Assembly (NCBI RefSeq): GCF_030150155.1
Contig: NZ_JASLGR010000052.1
Span: 1-57,263, forward strand
Direction: 5' to 3'
Origin: Nocardioides sp.
GTDB lineage: Bacteria > Actinomycetota > Actinomycetes > Propionibacteriales > Nocardioidaceae
DNA: 57,263 nt
Below are positions 8,399 to 16,618 of this stretch, in pieces. The first letter of the stretch is position 1. Each line of letters begins with the position of its first letter. The notes under the pieces were generated by a model. The model searched no databases. It was not told where the DNA came from and saw nothing but the letters and a program-made list of their open reading frames with translations. Position numbers and translations under genes: made by a program.

Positions 8399-8788
8399 TC
8401 ACGCGGGCTTCGCGGCGGCCTGCATCGCGGCCTGCGTCCACATGTCGGCGAGCTCGCGGGAGCGGGTGAGCGCCTCCAGGGCGGCACCGCGGTTCTGCTG
8501 CACGTTGGCGACGACGAGCTGGCGGGTCACCCAGTCGTAGAGCGAGAGCAGCTGGCGACCGGCCGGCATCCCCTCGACCTCCAGGGTGGTGGTGAGGTGG
8601 ATGAGGATGGCCTGGGCGTGCTGGAACTGGGTGTTGCACTCGGCACGGTCGCCCGCGTCGAGGGCGAGCAGGCCGCGCTCGCAGTCCAGGACCAGCCGCT
8701 CGAAGAGCATCACCAACAGGCGTGCCGGGCTCGCTGTGTTGACCGACGCGAGCTGGTACGTCGCCCGCGGGTCGCGCTTCATCGTCAC
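8399..8788 (-). CDS. fliS: Flagellin export chaperone FliS
   Basis: Chaperone that holds flagellin unpolymerised and brings it to the export gate. It is a four-helix protein of about 130 residues, with the family pattern YQLASVNTASPARLLVMLFERLVLDCERG near the start and LLSLYDWVTRQLVVAN in the middle. I place the start at GTG 8788 rather than ATG 8794: a FliA-type -10 ends at 8796, and GTG 8788 lies 7 nt beyond it, as in the other leaderless genes here. ATG 8794 would lie one base from the -10 and upstream of the transcript start. Confidence 0.88.
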   Translation of the reverse strand: MTMKRDPRATYQLASVNTASPARLLVMLFERLVLDCERGLLALDAGDRAECNTQFQHAQAILIHLTTTLEVEGMPAGRQLLSLYDWVTRQLVVANVQQNRGAALEALTRSRELADMWTQAAMQAAAKPA

Positions 8789-8795
8789 GGTCATC

Positions 8796-8823
8796 CCATC
8801 GGCCGGGCCGGCGTCAGGATGAG
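8796..8823 (-). promoter_or_regulatory. FliA-type promoter of fliS (leaderless class)
   Basis: Minus strand CTCA, 16 nt, GCCGATGG, lying in the last codons of fliD and the gap after it. GTG 8788 follows the -10 after 7 nt. Confidence 0.7.
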
Positions 8824-10217
8824 GAAGACGACGAGGACGACGAGAGACCCTCCAGCGCCGAGGTCAGCCAGGTCTGCTGGGCGCTGAGCTTGCTCAGCGT
8901 GGTCTCCAGGTTCGTGTAGAGCACCTGGAGGCTGGCCTTCTTGACCGCGAGCCGGTCGTCCCAGTCGGCGATCTGCGTGTTGTACCGCGTGATCGTGGCC
9001 TGCTGCTGCTTGAGCATCTGGGTCAGCTGGCCGTCGGACTTGAGGATGGTGTTGTCGCTCTGCAGACCCGCGGTGCCCGAGATCTGCTTGCTCACCGACA
9101 CCAGCCGGCTGGCGAACCCGTCCGGCCCGGCGATCGCGTCCTGGACCGCGCTCGGGTCCTTGGCGTAGGCCGCGGCGAACTTGTCGGCGTCGAACTGGAA
9201 CTGGCCGTAGCGGTCGATCGAGACGCCGATGCTGTTCAGCACGCCGCCGGTCGAGGTGTAGACGGTGCCGAGGATCTGCTGACCCAGGCCGCGGACCAGG
9301 CTGTCGCCGGCGAGGGCACCGGAGTCGGTGGCGGCGTCACCACCCGAGGTGGTCGGGGTCGAGCCGTACGACGTCGCCGAGCTGATCGTGGAGAGCACGG
9401 AGTTGATCTGCTGGACCATCGCCTTCAGCGCGGTCGAGCGACTCGCGGCGTCGGCGGAGATCACCACCGAGGAGGTGGCCCCGACAGCGGTGCCGGCGGC
9501 CAGGGTGATCGAGACACCCGGCAGGACGTCGGTGAAGGTGTTGGTCGACGAGGTCACCGTGACGCCGGCGCCGATGTCGATCGAGGCGTTGGTGCCGGCC
9601 ACGGAGTTGGCCGCGCCGAGGTTGAGGTTGGCGCCACTGAGGTCGAGGCTTCCGGCGCCGGTCGTGGTCGCCCCGAGCAGCACCCGGTAGGTGCCGTCGC
9701 CGAGGCTGACGCTGGAGGCGCTGATCACGGACTGACCCTTGTCGTCCTTGAGCGCGTTGAGGTTGGCCAGGACGGACTTGAGGGTGCCGTCGCCGGTGTC
9801 GACCGAGCGGGTGGTGCCGTCGGCGAGCGTCAGCGTGAGCGAGCTCGAGGGGTCGGCGACCACGTCGGTCAGCGCGTGTGCGTCGGCGAAGCTGAGCTTG
9901 GCCGCACTCGCGGTGGAGTTCACGGTCAGGGAGAGGTTCGCGGCGGTGGCCGTCGTACCGGCACTGACGGCGATGCTGCTGTTGGTCGACGTCGCGGTCA
10001 GCTGCTTCCAGGTGCTGCCGGTGGAGAAACTGGCGGCGGCGGTCCCCAGAGCCTGGATGGCCGAGTTGATCGACTGCATCGTGCTGAGCTTGGTCTGCTC
10101 GGTGCTGAGTCGGGTCTTGAGCGCATCCTGCGGGAGCGTCTCGACCGCCATCAGCTGGGTGATGATGCTGCTGGTGTCGAGGCCACTGGCCAGGCCGCTG
10201 AACTGGATCGTTGCCAT
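8814..10217 (-). CDS. fliD: Filament cap protein FliD (HAP2)
   Basis: Forms the cap under which flagellin folds into the filament. The 467 residues start with the FliD N-domain (FSGLASGLDTSSIITQLMAVETLP) and end with the conserved coiled-coil region IADWDDRLAVKKASLQVLYTNLETTLSKL...QQTWL. The middle is Ser/Thr/Ala-rich. It ends in a run of serines (SSSSSSSSS), whose codons also hold the fliS promoter. It is preceded by a GGAG ribosome site, with the fliC terminator hairpin between fliC and fliD. Confidence 0.94.
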   Translation of the reverse strand: MATIQFSGLASGLDTSSIITQLMAVETLPQDALKTRLSTEQTKLSTMQSINSAIQALGTAAASFSTGSTWKQLTATSTNSSIAVSAGTTATAANLSLTVNSTASAAKLSFADAHALTDVVADPSSSLTLTLADGTTRSVDTGDGTLKSVLANLNALKDDKGQSVISASSVSLGDGTYRVLLGATTTGAGSLDLSGANLNLGAANSVAGTNASIDIGAGVTVTSSTNTFTDVLPGVSITLAAGTAVGATSSVVISADAASRSTALKAMVQQINSVLSTISSATSYGSTPTTSGGDAATDSGALAGDSLVRGLGQQILGTVYTSTGGVLNSIGVSIDRYGQFQFDADKFAAAYAKDPSAVQDAIAGPDGFASRLVSVSKQISGTAGLQSDNTILKSDGQLTQMLKQQQATITRYNTQIADWDDRLAVKKASLQVLYTNLETTLSKLSAQQTWLTSALEGLSSSSSSSSS

Positions 10218-10253
10218 CAGAACTCCGGGACGTCGGTGGTGGAGAAGTGGAAG

Positions 10254-10294
10254 AACCCGGGTACGGCGGCCGCGGAGGCCGTCGTACCCGGGTT
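10254..10294 (-). terminator. Terminator hairpin between fliC and fliD
   Basis: Perfect 12-bp arms AACCCGGGTACG / CGTACCCGGGTT, with a further GGCC/GGCC pair in the 17-nt loop. Expected to end most fliC transcripts and lower read-through into fliD. Confidence 0.75.
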
Positions 10295-10302
10295 CAGATC
10301 AC

Positions 10303-11163
10303 TCACTGCAGGAGCGACAGAACGCTCTGGGCGTTGCTGTTGGCCTGCTTGAGCATCGACGTACCAGCCTGCGAGAGGATCTGGGTACGCGTGTAGTTGC
10401 TCATCTCAGCCGCCATGTCGGTGTCCACGATGGAGCTGTTAGACGCCTGCAGGTTGGTCTGCGTGACCGACAGGTTGTTGATCGTGTGCTGCAGACGGTT
10501 CTGGAAGGCACCGAGGTTGGCGCGGAGCGTCGAGACGTTCGCGAGCTGAGCGTCGATGTCGTCCAGGGCGTTCGACCAGTCGGTCGCCGAGGCGGAGCCG
10601 GCGAGGCTGCCGGCAGCACCCAGGAGGGTGGAGCCGCTCAGGTCGACCTTGTTGGCACCACCGGTGGTGAGGTCGATGTTGAGCTGGTTGCCACCGTTGT
10701 TCGTGGCCGAGCGAGCACCGATCTGGAAGTTCAGGTTGGCCGAGCCGTTGAGCAGCTTGGTGCCGTTGAACTCCGTGGTGTTGGAGATACGGTCCAGCTC
10801 GCTGGAGAGCTGGGAGATCTCCGTGACGATGTTGCCCTTGGCAGCAGAGTCGTTGGAGTCGTTCGCGCCCTGGACGGTCAGGGTACGGACACGCTGCAGG
10901 ATGGACTGGACCTCGGTCAGAGCGCCGTCGGCGGTCTGAACGACGTTGATGCCGTCCTGGGCGTTGCGGATGGCCTGGCCGATGCCGTTGACCTGGGCGG
11001 TGAGGCCCTGGCTGATGGCGAGACCGGCAGCGTCGTCGGCCGCCTTGTTGATCCGCAGACCGGAGGAGAGACGCTCGACCGACGTCGACATCGACGACTG
11101 CGTCGAGGTCAGGTTGCGGTACGCGGTCAGGGCGTCGATGTTGGTGTTGATGCGGAGGCTCAT
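10303..11163 (-). CDS. fliC: Flagellin
   Basis: The filament subunit. At 286 residues it is a short flagellin with D0/D1 and little variable domain. The N-terminus (MSLRINTNIDALTAYRNL, then LSSGLRINKAADDAAGLAIS) and C-terminus (SSIVDTDMAAEMSNYTRTQILSQAGTSMLKQANSNAQSVLSLL) are classic. Only one flagellin is present in the window. The C-terminal helices contain the region that FliS and FliW bind in other bacteria. The codon choice is strongly biased to C-ending codons, fitting high expression. The leader holds two candidate CsrA sites and a FliA-type promoter. Confidence 0.98.
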   Translation of the reverse strand: MSLRINTNIDALTAYRNLTSTQSSMSTSVERLSSGLRINKAADDAAGLAISQGLTAQVNGIGQAIRNAQDGINVVQTADGALTEVQSILQRVRTLTVQGANDSNDSAAKGNIVTEISQLSSELDRISNTTEFNGTKLLNGSANLNFQIGARSATNNGGNQLNIDLTTGGANKVDLSGSTLLGAAGSLAGSASATDWSNALDDIDAQLANVSTLRANLGAFQNRLQHTINNLSVTQTNLQASNSSIVDTDMAAEMSNYTRTQILSQAGTSMLKQANSNAQSVLSLLQ

Positions 11164-11167
11164 GAGA

Positions 11168-11218
11168 GGTTCCTTCCTGGAGGGTGAAGCGGTTCCGAGA
11201 GCCCGTCCGTGGGCTGTC
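11168..11218 (-). promoter_or_regulatory. fliC 5' leader with two candidate CsrA sites
   Basis: In the mRNA the first site is AGCCC-ACGGAC-GGGCT (11215-11200), a 5-bp stem with a GGA hexaloop starting a few nt after the predicted transcript start. The second is CCAGGAAGGAACC (11180-11168), which contains the Shine-Dalgarno sequence 7 nt before the ATG. This two-site layout matches the known Bacillus hag leader. Confidence 0.65.
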
Positions 11219-11225
11219 AGCGTGA

Positions 11226-11253
11226 TGATCGGCGCCGCCCGGAGGCACCTGAG
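11226..11253 (-). promoter_or_regulatory. FliA-type promoter of fliC
   Basis: Minus strand CTCA, 16 nt, GCCGATCA. This is the same pair and spacing as the fliM promoter. The predicted start near 11218 gives a leader of about 55 nt. Confidence 0.8.
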
Positions 11254-11282
11254 GGAAGATTCGGCGTTTTTTCCGCAACGCC

Positions 11283-11310
11283 CTCGGATCGGGACCGTCC
11301 CAGCCGATCG
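11283..11310 (+). promoter_or_regulatory. FliA-type promoter of the glycosyltransferase (leaderless class)
   Basis: CTCG, 16 nt, GCCGATCG; the last -35 base differs from the CTCA of most sites. The GTG start follows the -10 after 8 nt, with no Shine-Dalgarno. The site is divergent from the fliC promoter. Confidence 0.6.
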
Positions 11311-11318
11311 ATGAGGCC

Positions 11319-12344
11319 GTGAAGATCTTCGCCTGGACGACGGCGCTGCCCACGGATGCGAGCTACCAGTATCGGATCAAGGCTCCCCTGGTGGAGATCG
11401 CCCACCACGGCCTGGCCTCGGTCACGATCGGCGACAGCCTCTCCCCCGACCTCGACGCGGACGTGGTGATCAACCACCACCTGGCCCACCCGAGCTTCGT
11501 CGACCACTGGGCGCGGCAGGGCGAGCGCAGCGCGCTGGTGCTGGAGCACGACGACGACTACGTCAACATGCGCAGCGACCACCCGACCTTCAGCAGCGGG
11601 ATGACCTGGGACGAGTACGTCGACTTCGGCCGCGACTCGGTGATCCGAGCACTGAACGTGGCCGACCTGATCACCGTCTCGGTGCCGCACCTGGCCGAGG
11701 TCTACCGCGAGCACACCGACACCCCGATCGTGGTGCTGCCCAACACCGTCGACGAGGTGCTCTTCCAGGTGCCGCAGCGGGTCCGCGCCCCCGGCGAGCA
11801 GCTGATCGTCGGCTGGGGCGGCACCACCACCCACGGCCGTGACTGGGCCCAGTGCGGTGCCGGGGTGAAGTACGGCCTGACCAAGGCGCGGGCGAAGATG
11901 GTGATGATGGGCGCCGACTTCCGTGCCCAGCTCGGCTACCGCGACACCGAGTTCCGGCAGTGGACCGACCAGATCGACGAGTACTACCTGGCCATCCACG
12001 GCTGGCATGTCGTGATCGCGCCGCTCACCGACGAGCTGTGGAGCCGCTCGAAGAGCCCCCTCAAGGCGCTGGAGGCCGCCGCCCTCGGCGTCCCGGCCGT
12101 GGTCGGGGACGCGACGCCGTACCGCGACTTCGTCGTCGACGGCGAGACCGGCTTCCTGTGTCGCACCGACGACGACTGGATGCGGGCGATCCGCGCCCTG
12201 GGCGCGGACGAGGAGATGCGGCTGGAGATGGGACGCCGGGCACGCGAGCGGGCCCGGGCGTTCGTCACCACCGACTGGGCCGAGCGCTGGGTCGAGGCCT
12301 ACGGCCGGGCGGTGGCGCTGCGCGGGGAGCGGGCCGCCGTCTGA
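11319..12344 (+). CDS. GT-B glycosyltransferase, candidate flagellin-modifying enzyme
   Basis: Transfers a sugar from a nucleotide donor; acceptor not known. The 341 residues have a GT-B layout. The N-terminal domain (about 1-150) includes NHHLAHPSFVDHW. The donor-binding C-terminal half has IVGWGGTTTHGRDW and SPLKALEAAALGVPAVVGDATPYRDFVVDGETGFL (about 247-281), with the E-x7-E type donor motif. No signal peptide or membrane segment is visible. The gene is divergent from fliC, and its GTG sits 8 nt after a FliA-type -10. Flagellin glycosylation is an inference from position and promoter. Confidence 0.8.
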   Translation: MKIFAWTTALPTDASYQYRIKAPLVEIAHHGLASVTIGDSLSPDLDADVVINHHLAHPSFVDHWARQGERSALVLEHDDDYVNMRSDHPTFSSGMTWDEYVDFGRDSVIRALNVADLITVSVPHLAEVYREHTDTPIVVLPNTVDEVLFQVPQRVRAPGEQLIVGWGGTTTHGRDWAQCGAGVKYGLTKARAKMVMMGADFRAQLGYRDTEFRQWTDQIDEYYLAIHGWHVVIAPLTDELWSRSKSPLKALEAAALGVPAVVGDATPYRDFVVDGETGFLCRTDDDWMRAIRALGADEEMRLEMGRRARERARAFVTTDWAERWVEAYGRAVALRGERAAV

Positions 12345-12356
12345 GCCCCTGAGTGG

Positions 12357-12423
12357 GATAACTGCTGGCGAACCACCCCCGAGAGCGCCCAGGGAGCGCC
12401 CCGAGGCAGCACGTTCGCCGGCA
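12357..12423. repeat. Hairpin with GATAACTGCTGG motif between convergent genes
   Basis: Arms TGCTGGCGAAC (12363-12373) and GTTCGCCGGCA (12413-12423) pair with one G-U. The element shares GATAACTGCTGG with the inverted repeat at 49188-49244, which also lies between two convergent genes. Likely a bidirectional terminator or a dispersed intergenic repeat. Confidence 0.5.
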
Positions 12424-12424
12424 C

Positions 12425-13705
12425 TCAACGCCGCCGGTGCAGCCGAACCGGGAGCTGCTCCACCGAGACGCCGACGTTGTGCACCGGCCCGGCCCCGGAC
12501 CAGACCGGCGGGCCGACCACCTCGACGTCGAAGCGGCGCAGCAGCGCGCCGAGCATCGCCTGGATCTCGGTGCGGGCCAGGTTGGCGCCGAGGCAGAAGT
12601 GCGCCCCGCCGCCACCGAAGGACAGGTGCGGGTTCGGCGAGCGGGTGATGTCGAACTCGTCGGGGCGGTCGTAGACCCGCTCGTCGCGGTTGCCTGCGGG
12701 ATACCAGAGCACCACCCGGTCACCGGCCGCGATCTGCCGGCCGCCGAGCTCGACGTCCCGGGTCGCCGTACGGCCGAACATGAGGGCCGGGCTGGACCAG
12801 CGCAGCACCTCCTCCGCAGCGGTCGGGAGCAGGCCGGGATCGGCCCGCAGCGCCGCGACCTGGTCCTCGTGCCGGATCAGCTCCAACAGGCCCTGAGACA
12901 GGGCGTTGCGGGTGGTCTCGGAGCCGGCGATGGCCAGGATCATGAAGAAGGCGTCCAGCTCGGCGCCCGAGAGCCGGGCGACATCACCGTCGGGGCCGTC
13001 GGCCCCGGCCTGGGCGAGCAGCGACCAGATGTCGTCGGCGGGCTCGCGGCGCTTGTGCTCGGAGAGCCGCTGGGCGTACTCGTAGATCTCGACCATCAGG
13101 GTGCCGTAGTCGGCCTCGGAGATCTGGTTGGCCGGGTCGGCGGCCTGGAGCAGCAGGTCGGTGCGGCCGAAGACCCAGGCGCGGTCGTCCTCGGGGATGC
13201 CGACGATGTCGGCGATGACGTGCATGGGCAGAGGGAACGCGATGCGGGAGACGAAGTCGACCTCGTGCCCAGGGACGAAGTCGACGTCCCCCGCCCGCTG
13301 GTCGAGCTCGTCGAGGATCCGCTCGGCCCGCGCCGCGATCCCCTCCTCCAGCCGGGCGATCATCCGCGGGGTGAAGCCGTTGCTGATCAGCCGGCGCAGC
13401 CGCTGGTGGTCCGGTGGGTCGAGGGCGACCAGGAGCCGCATCTCGCGGAAGGCCGGGTCGGCGAGCAGACCGGGGCCGTCGGTGGTGCTGAACGTGGTCG
13501 GGTCCCGACTGACCTGGACGATCTCCTCGTGCCCCACCACCGACCAGTACGGCGTCTCCCGGCCGCTCGGGGCACGGTGCCAGTGCCGGTGGACGGGGCC
13601 GGCTGCCCGGAGCCGGGCGAAGAGCTCGTGCGGGGCGCCCGAGGCGTAGTGCCGCCGGTCGCTCAGATCGATCTCGCCCTCGCGGAGCTCGCGCTTGTCG
13701 GCCAT
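12425..13705 (-). CDS. Cytochrome P450
   Basis: Haem monooxygenase; substrate unknown. The 426 residues have the haem-Cys loop FGGGGAHFCLG near the C-terminus (F-x2-G-x-H-x-C-x-G), the I-helix AGSETT and the ExxR helix (EEVLRWSSP). No redox partner gene is adjacent. I start at ATG 13705, since the frame extends 36 codons upstream into Ala/Arg-rich sequence that is not P450-like. A divergently transcribed TetR gene lies about 107 bp away and probably controls it. Nothing links it to motility except position. Confidence 0.92.
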   Translation of the reverse strand: MADKRELREGEIDLSDRRHYASGAPHELFARLRAAGPVHRHWHRAPSGRETPYWSVVGHEEIVQVSRDPTTFSTTDGPGLLADPAFREMRLLVALDPPDHQRLRRLISNGFTPRMIARLEEGIAARAERILDELDQRAGDVDFVPGHEVDFVSRIAFPLPMHVIADIVGIPEDDRAWVFGRTDLLLQAADPANQISEADYGTLMVEIYEYAQRLSEHKRREPADDIWSLLAQAGADGPDGDVARLSGAELDAFFMILAIAGSETTRNALSQGLLELIRHEDQVAALRADPGLLPTAAEEVLRWSSPALMFGRTATRDVELGGRQIAAGDRVVLWYPAGNRDERVYDRPDEFDITRSPNPHLSFGGGGAHFCLGANLARTEIQAMLGALLRRFDVEVVGPPVWSGAGPVHNVGVSVEQLPVRLHRRR

Positions 13706-13763
13706 TGACCCGTCCTCGTCGGTCCGCTCGGCGGCGACCCTCGCCGCCCGAGTGAATACACGC

Positions 13764-13785
13764 GTAGTCAAACTAAAAGTAGTCA
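13764..13785. promoter_or_regulatory. Direct repeats in P450/TetR intergenic region, possible operator
   Basis: Two GTAGTCA copies (13764-13770 and 13779-13785) spaced 15 bp apart in an AT-richer patch between the divergent genes. A TetR operator is usually palindromic, so a role is only suggested. Confidence 0.3.
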
Positions 13786-13812
13786 GTGCCAGTGTCAACG
13801 GTTCCTGCCACA

Positions 13813-14457
13813 ATGGGCAGGGTGAGCGACGGAACCCGCACCTGGCGCGGCAAGGATCTGGCCGAGCGCGCCTCGGTGCGCCGCAACCAGCTGTTCACCG
13901 CCGCCCTCGACCTGATCGACGAGGGCGGGATCACCGCGGTCACGGTCCGCGGCGTGTGCGCCACCTCGCGACTGACGGCGCGCTACTTCTACGAGAGCTT
14001 CACCGACCTCACCGACCTGATCACCTCGCTCTACGACGAGCTCGCCTCCCAGGCGGTCGAGGCGATCGCCAGCGGGGTCACCTCGGCGATCGACGACGAG
14101 ACCGACCCGCTGGGCAGCTTCGTCAGGTCGGGGATGGCCTACCTGAGCGCCGATCCCCGCGCCTGCCGGTTCCTGCTCGTGCACGCGGCCGGGCATCCCC
14201 CGATGCACCAGCGGCGCCGGGCGCTGATCGACGACCTGCTCGCTCGCGCCACCCGGATCTGGACCCGGGCGGTCCCCGACGCGCCGTCGCTGGTCACCTC
14301 GGGCCTGGCGGCACGGTTCGCGCTCGGCGGCCTGATCGAGTTCGCGACGGCGTACCTCGAAGGGCGTCTCGACCTCACCGAGGACGAGTGCGCCGAGGCG
14401 GCACTGGGACTGCTGCGCGCCTTCGTCACCTCCGAGGGCGGCCTGCACACCTCCTGA
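13813..14457 (+). CDS. TetR-family transcriptional regulator
   Basis: DNA-binding repressor-type protein of 214 residues. The N-terminal HTH region reads NQLFTAALDLIDEGGITAVTVRGVCATSRLTARYFYESFTDLTDLITSLYDEL, with the tyrosine-rich recognition turn typical of TetR (ARYFYESF). The C-terminal half is helical and would bind a ligand. I chose ATG 13813; GTG 13822 is equally possible, as neither has a strong ribosome site. It is divergent from the P450 and probably regulates it and itself. Its 3' end converges on fliA. Confidence 0.88.
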   Translation: MGRVSDGTRTWRGKDLAERASVRRNQLFTAALDLIDEGGITAVTVRGVCATSRLTARYFYESFTDLTDLITSLYDELASQAVEAIASGVTSAIDDETDPLGSFVRSGMAYLSADPRACRFLLVHAAGHPPMHQRRRALIDDLLARATRIWTRAVPDAPSLVTSGLAARFALGGLIEFATAYLEGRLDLTEDECAEAALGLLRAFVTSEGGLHTS

Positions 14458-14485
14458 GCAGGCCCCACCCGGCAGGGTGCGGGAC

Positions 14486-15346
14486 TCAGCCCGCGGCGTT
14501 CAGCTCCGAGGCGCTCGGGCGCCCACCACCGCGCAGCCCCTCGGCATGACGGGTGGCGACGGCGGCGAAGTACGCCTCGCGACGACGGTTGGCGCAGCCG
14601 CCGGGACGGGCCGAGGCCTGCACCAGGGACGGCTCCAGGGCGGTGTTGAGCGCGTCGCGCAGCAGCACCAGGGCCTCGGCACGCATCTGCGAGATCCGGG
14701 AGTCGGTGACACCGAGCTCCTCGGCGATCTCGGCCATCGGGCGCTCGGCGAAGAAGTAGCCCTGCACCACGGTCCGCAGCCGCTCGGGCAGCTCCTCGAT
14801 CGCCTCGCGCAGGTAGGTGAGCTTCTCCTGGTACTCGACCAGGGCCTCCGGGCTCGGCGCCCGGGTCGGGATCAGCTCGTCGAGGGAGGAGGTCAGCGAG
14901 CCCTGCAGCGAGAGCACCTGGGCGCGGTTGACGTCGTCCTCGTTGGCGACGACCTCCTCGACCGTCATGCCGAGCGCGGTCGCGATCTCGGCGGTGGTCG
15001 GGGTGCGGCCCAGGCTGCCGGCGAGCTGGGCGCGGGTGGCCTCCAGGTCGCGGGCACGGCGACGGACCGAGCGCGAGGCCCAGTCGACGCTGCGCAGCTC
15101 GTCGAGGATGGCGCCACGGATCCGCGTCGCGGCGTAGCGCTCGAAGGGGACGCCGCGCTCGGCGTCGTACGCCTGCGCGGCCTGGACCAGCGCGGTGAGG
15201 CCCGCCGAGGTCATGTCGTCACGGTTGACGTGCGAAGGCACCCGGCCCATCGTCTCGCGGACGATATGCCCGACCAGCGGCATCGCGCTGGTGATCAGGT
15301 CTTCGGTGAGCGGGGAGGTACCACCCGGAGGAATCTGCACGGTCAC
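14486..15346 (-). CDS. fliA: RNA polymerase sigma factor FliA (sigma-28)
   Basis: Alternative sigma factor for late motility genes. It has the region-2 pattern AYDAERGVPFERYAATRIRGAILDELRSVDWASRSVRRRAR, region-3 (GRTPTTAEIATALGMTVEEV) and region-4 (LPERLRTVVQGYFFAERPMAEIAEELGVTDSRISQMRAEAL). The GTG at 15346 is the best start; ATG 15379 is an alternative, but its AGGAG is only 2 nt away. A tail rich in Arg/Gly follows region 4. No FliA-type site is found upstream, so fliA is probably made from a vegetative promoter. The neighbouring motility promoters match its expected -10, GCCGAT. Confidence 0.95.
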   Translation of the reverse strand: MTVQIPPGGTSPLTEDLITSAMPLVGHIVRETMGRVPSHVNRDDMTSAGLTALVQAAQAYDAERGVPFERYAATRIRGAILDELRSVDWASRSVRRRARDLEATRAQLAGSLGRTPTTAEIATALGMTVEEVVANEDDVNRAQVLSLQGSLTSSLDELIPTRAPSPEALVEYQEKLTYLREAIEELPERLRTVVQGYFFAERPMAEIAEELGVTDSRISQMRAEALVLLRDALNTALEPSLVQASARPGGCANRRREAYFAAVATRHAEGLRGGGRPSASELNAAG

Positions 15347-15422
15347 GACAGAACTGTGGCACCCCGCGCGGCCCTGCATCGCTCCTGGGACAAGGTTTAA
15401 TCCGCCCACGCCCCCAATTAAG

Positions 15423-15447
15423 GACCCCGGTCCCATAACCGGGGATC
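15423..15447 (-). terminator. Hairpin after cheB
   Basis: GACCCCGGT / ACCGGGGATC arms around a short CCCATA loop, just downstream of the cheB stop and within the fliA upstream region. It may end cheB transcripts or modulate fliA. Confidence 0.5.
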
Positions 15448-15459
15448 AAGACCCAGGAT

Positions 15460-16560
15460 CTAGGTCCCAAGTGGGGAGTAGTCACAAGCGCGGACCATGC
15501 GTGATGCCAGGTCCCGGAGTGGCACCACCTCGTGGGCCAGGTCCGCCATCACCACCGCTCCGGGCATGCCCCACACCACCGAGGACTCACGGTCCTGAGC
15601 GATCACATGGGCGCCCTGAGCAGCCAGGATGCGGGCTCCCTCGAGGCCGTCCTGACCCATCCCGGTGAGCACGGCGGCGACCACCCGGCCCCCGTAGACG
15701 TCGGCGACGGTACGGAACAGGACGTCGACCGCGGGGCGGCAGAAGTTCTCCTGGGGACCCGAGGTCAGACGGACCGTCGGGGTCCCAGCCCGGCTCACCA
15801 ACGTGAGGTGCTGGTCGCCCGGCGCGATCAGGACCTCACCACGGGCCGGGATCTCCCCATCGGCAGCCTCGCGCACCGTCAGAGGAGAAAGCCGGTCCAG
15901 ACGCTGGGCCAGCATCGCGGTGAAGACCGGCGGCATGTGCTGCACCACCAGCACCGGCACCCGCAGGTCGGCGGGCAGGTCGGCCACGACCCGGGCCAGG
16001 GCGTCGGGACCACCCGTCGAGCAGCCGATCACCAGCACCTCCGGCGGGCCCGCCGGACGCGCCACCGTACGCCGGGCGGCCCGCACCGGCGGCACCGCGG
16101 GGGTCCCGACCGGCTCGGAGCGACGCGGCCGCGGCGCGGCGTCGTGGGTGAGCAGCCGCATCCCGACCAGAGCCCGGATCCGGGGCACCAGCTGGTCCCG
16201 GACCGAGGCCAGCCCCTCGGCCACCGACCCGGTGTTGGACGGCTTCGTGACGTAGTCCGAGGCGCCCCGCGAGAGCGCCTCCAGGGTCGCGGCGGCACCC
16301 CGCTCGGTCAGGGTGGAGAACATGATCACCGGCAGTCGCGGGTGGGTGGCGCGGATCTGCTCCAGGGCGCCGAGGCCGTCCAGGCGGGGCATCTCGATGT
16401 CGAGGGTGACCACGTCCGGGTCCAGCGCCCGGACCAGGTCGACCGCCTCGATCCCGTCACGGGCCTGTCCGATGATCTCGATATCGGACACCGGGGCGAG
16501 CGCCGCGGCGATCAGCCTCCGAATCAACGCAGAGTCATCGACGATCAAGACACGGATCAC
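15460..16560 (-). CDS. cheB: Chemotaxis methylesterase/deamidase CheB
   Basis: Removes methyl groups from MCPs when phosphorylated by CheA. It has 366 residues from GTG 16560. The receiver domain has Asp54 (VVTLDIEMPRLDG) and Lys106. The catalytic domain has Ser181 (IGCSTGGPD), His208 (VVQHMPP) and Asp304 (LTGMGQDG). The start was chosen because a FliA-type -10 covers 16569-16576, so an ATG at 16572 would lie inside the -10. Starting at GTG gives MIRVLIVDDSALIRRL, the usual CheB N-terminus. Confidence 0.95.
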   Translation of the reverse strand: MIRVLIVDDSALIRRLIAAALAPVSDIEIIGQARDGIEAVDLVRALDPDVVTLDIEMPRLDGLGALEQIRATHPRLPVIMFSTLTERGAAATLEALSRGASDYVTKPSNTGSVAEGLASVRDQLVPRIRALVGMRLLTHDAAPRPRRSEPVGTPAVPPVRAARRTVARPAGPPEVLVIGCSTGGPDALARVVADLPADLRVPVLVVQHMPPVFTAMLAQRLDRLSPLTVREAADGEIPARGEVLIAPGDQHLTLVSRAGTPTVRLTSGPQENFCRPAVDVLFRTVADVYGGRVVAAVLTGMGQDGLEGARILAAQGAHVIAQDRESSVVWGMPGAVVMADLAHEVVPLRDLASRMVRACDYSPLGT

Positions 16561-16568
16561 GATGTGGT

Positions 16569-16596
16569 CCATCGGCCCTTTCGCTCAGAACCTGAC
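16569..16596 (-). promoter_or_regulatory. FliA-type promoter of cheB (leaderless class)
   Basis: Minus strand GTCA, 16 nt, GCCGATGG, with GTG 16560 8 nt beyond. The -35 differs from CTCA at one base. It overlaps the cheR promoter on the other strand. Confidence 0.55.
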
Positions 16597-16611
16597 AGGT
16601 CGGTCCGATGG
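16584..16611 (+). promoter_or_regulatory. FliA-type promoter of cheR (leaderless class)
   Basis: CTCA, 16 nt, TCCGATGG; the cheR GTG follows the -10 after 7 nt. The site overlaps the divergent cheB promoter, so their polymerases may exclude each other. Confidence 0.6.
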
Positions 16612-16618
16612 AAAGCCT

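Noticed and set aside
13743..13770. TTGACT as a -35 for the P450 gene on the minus strand
   Set aside because: The only -10-like TATTCA follows after 7 nt, too close.
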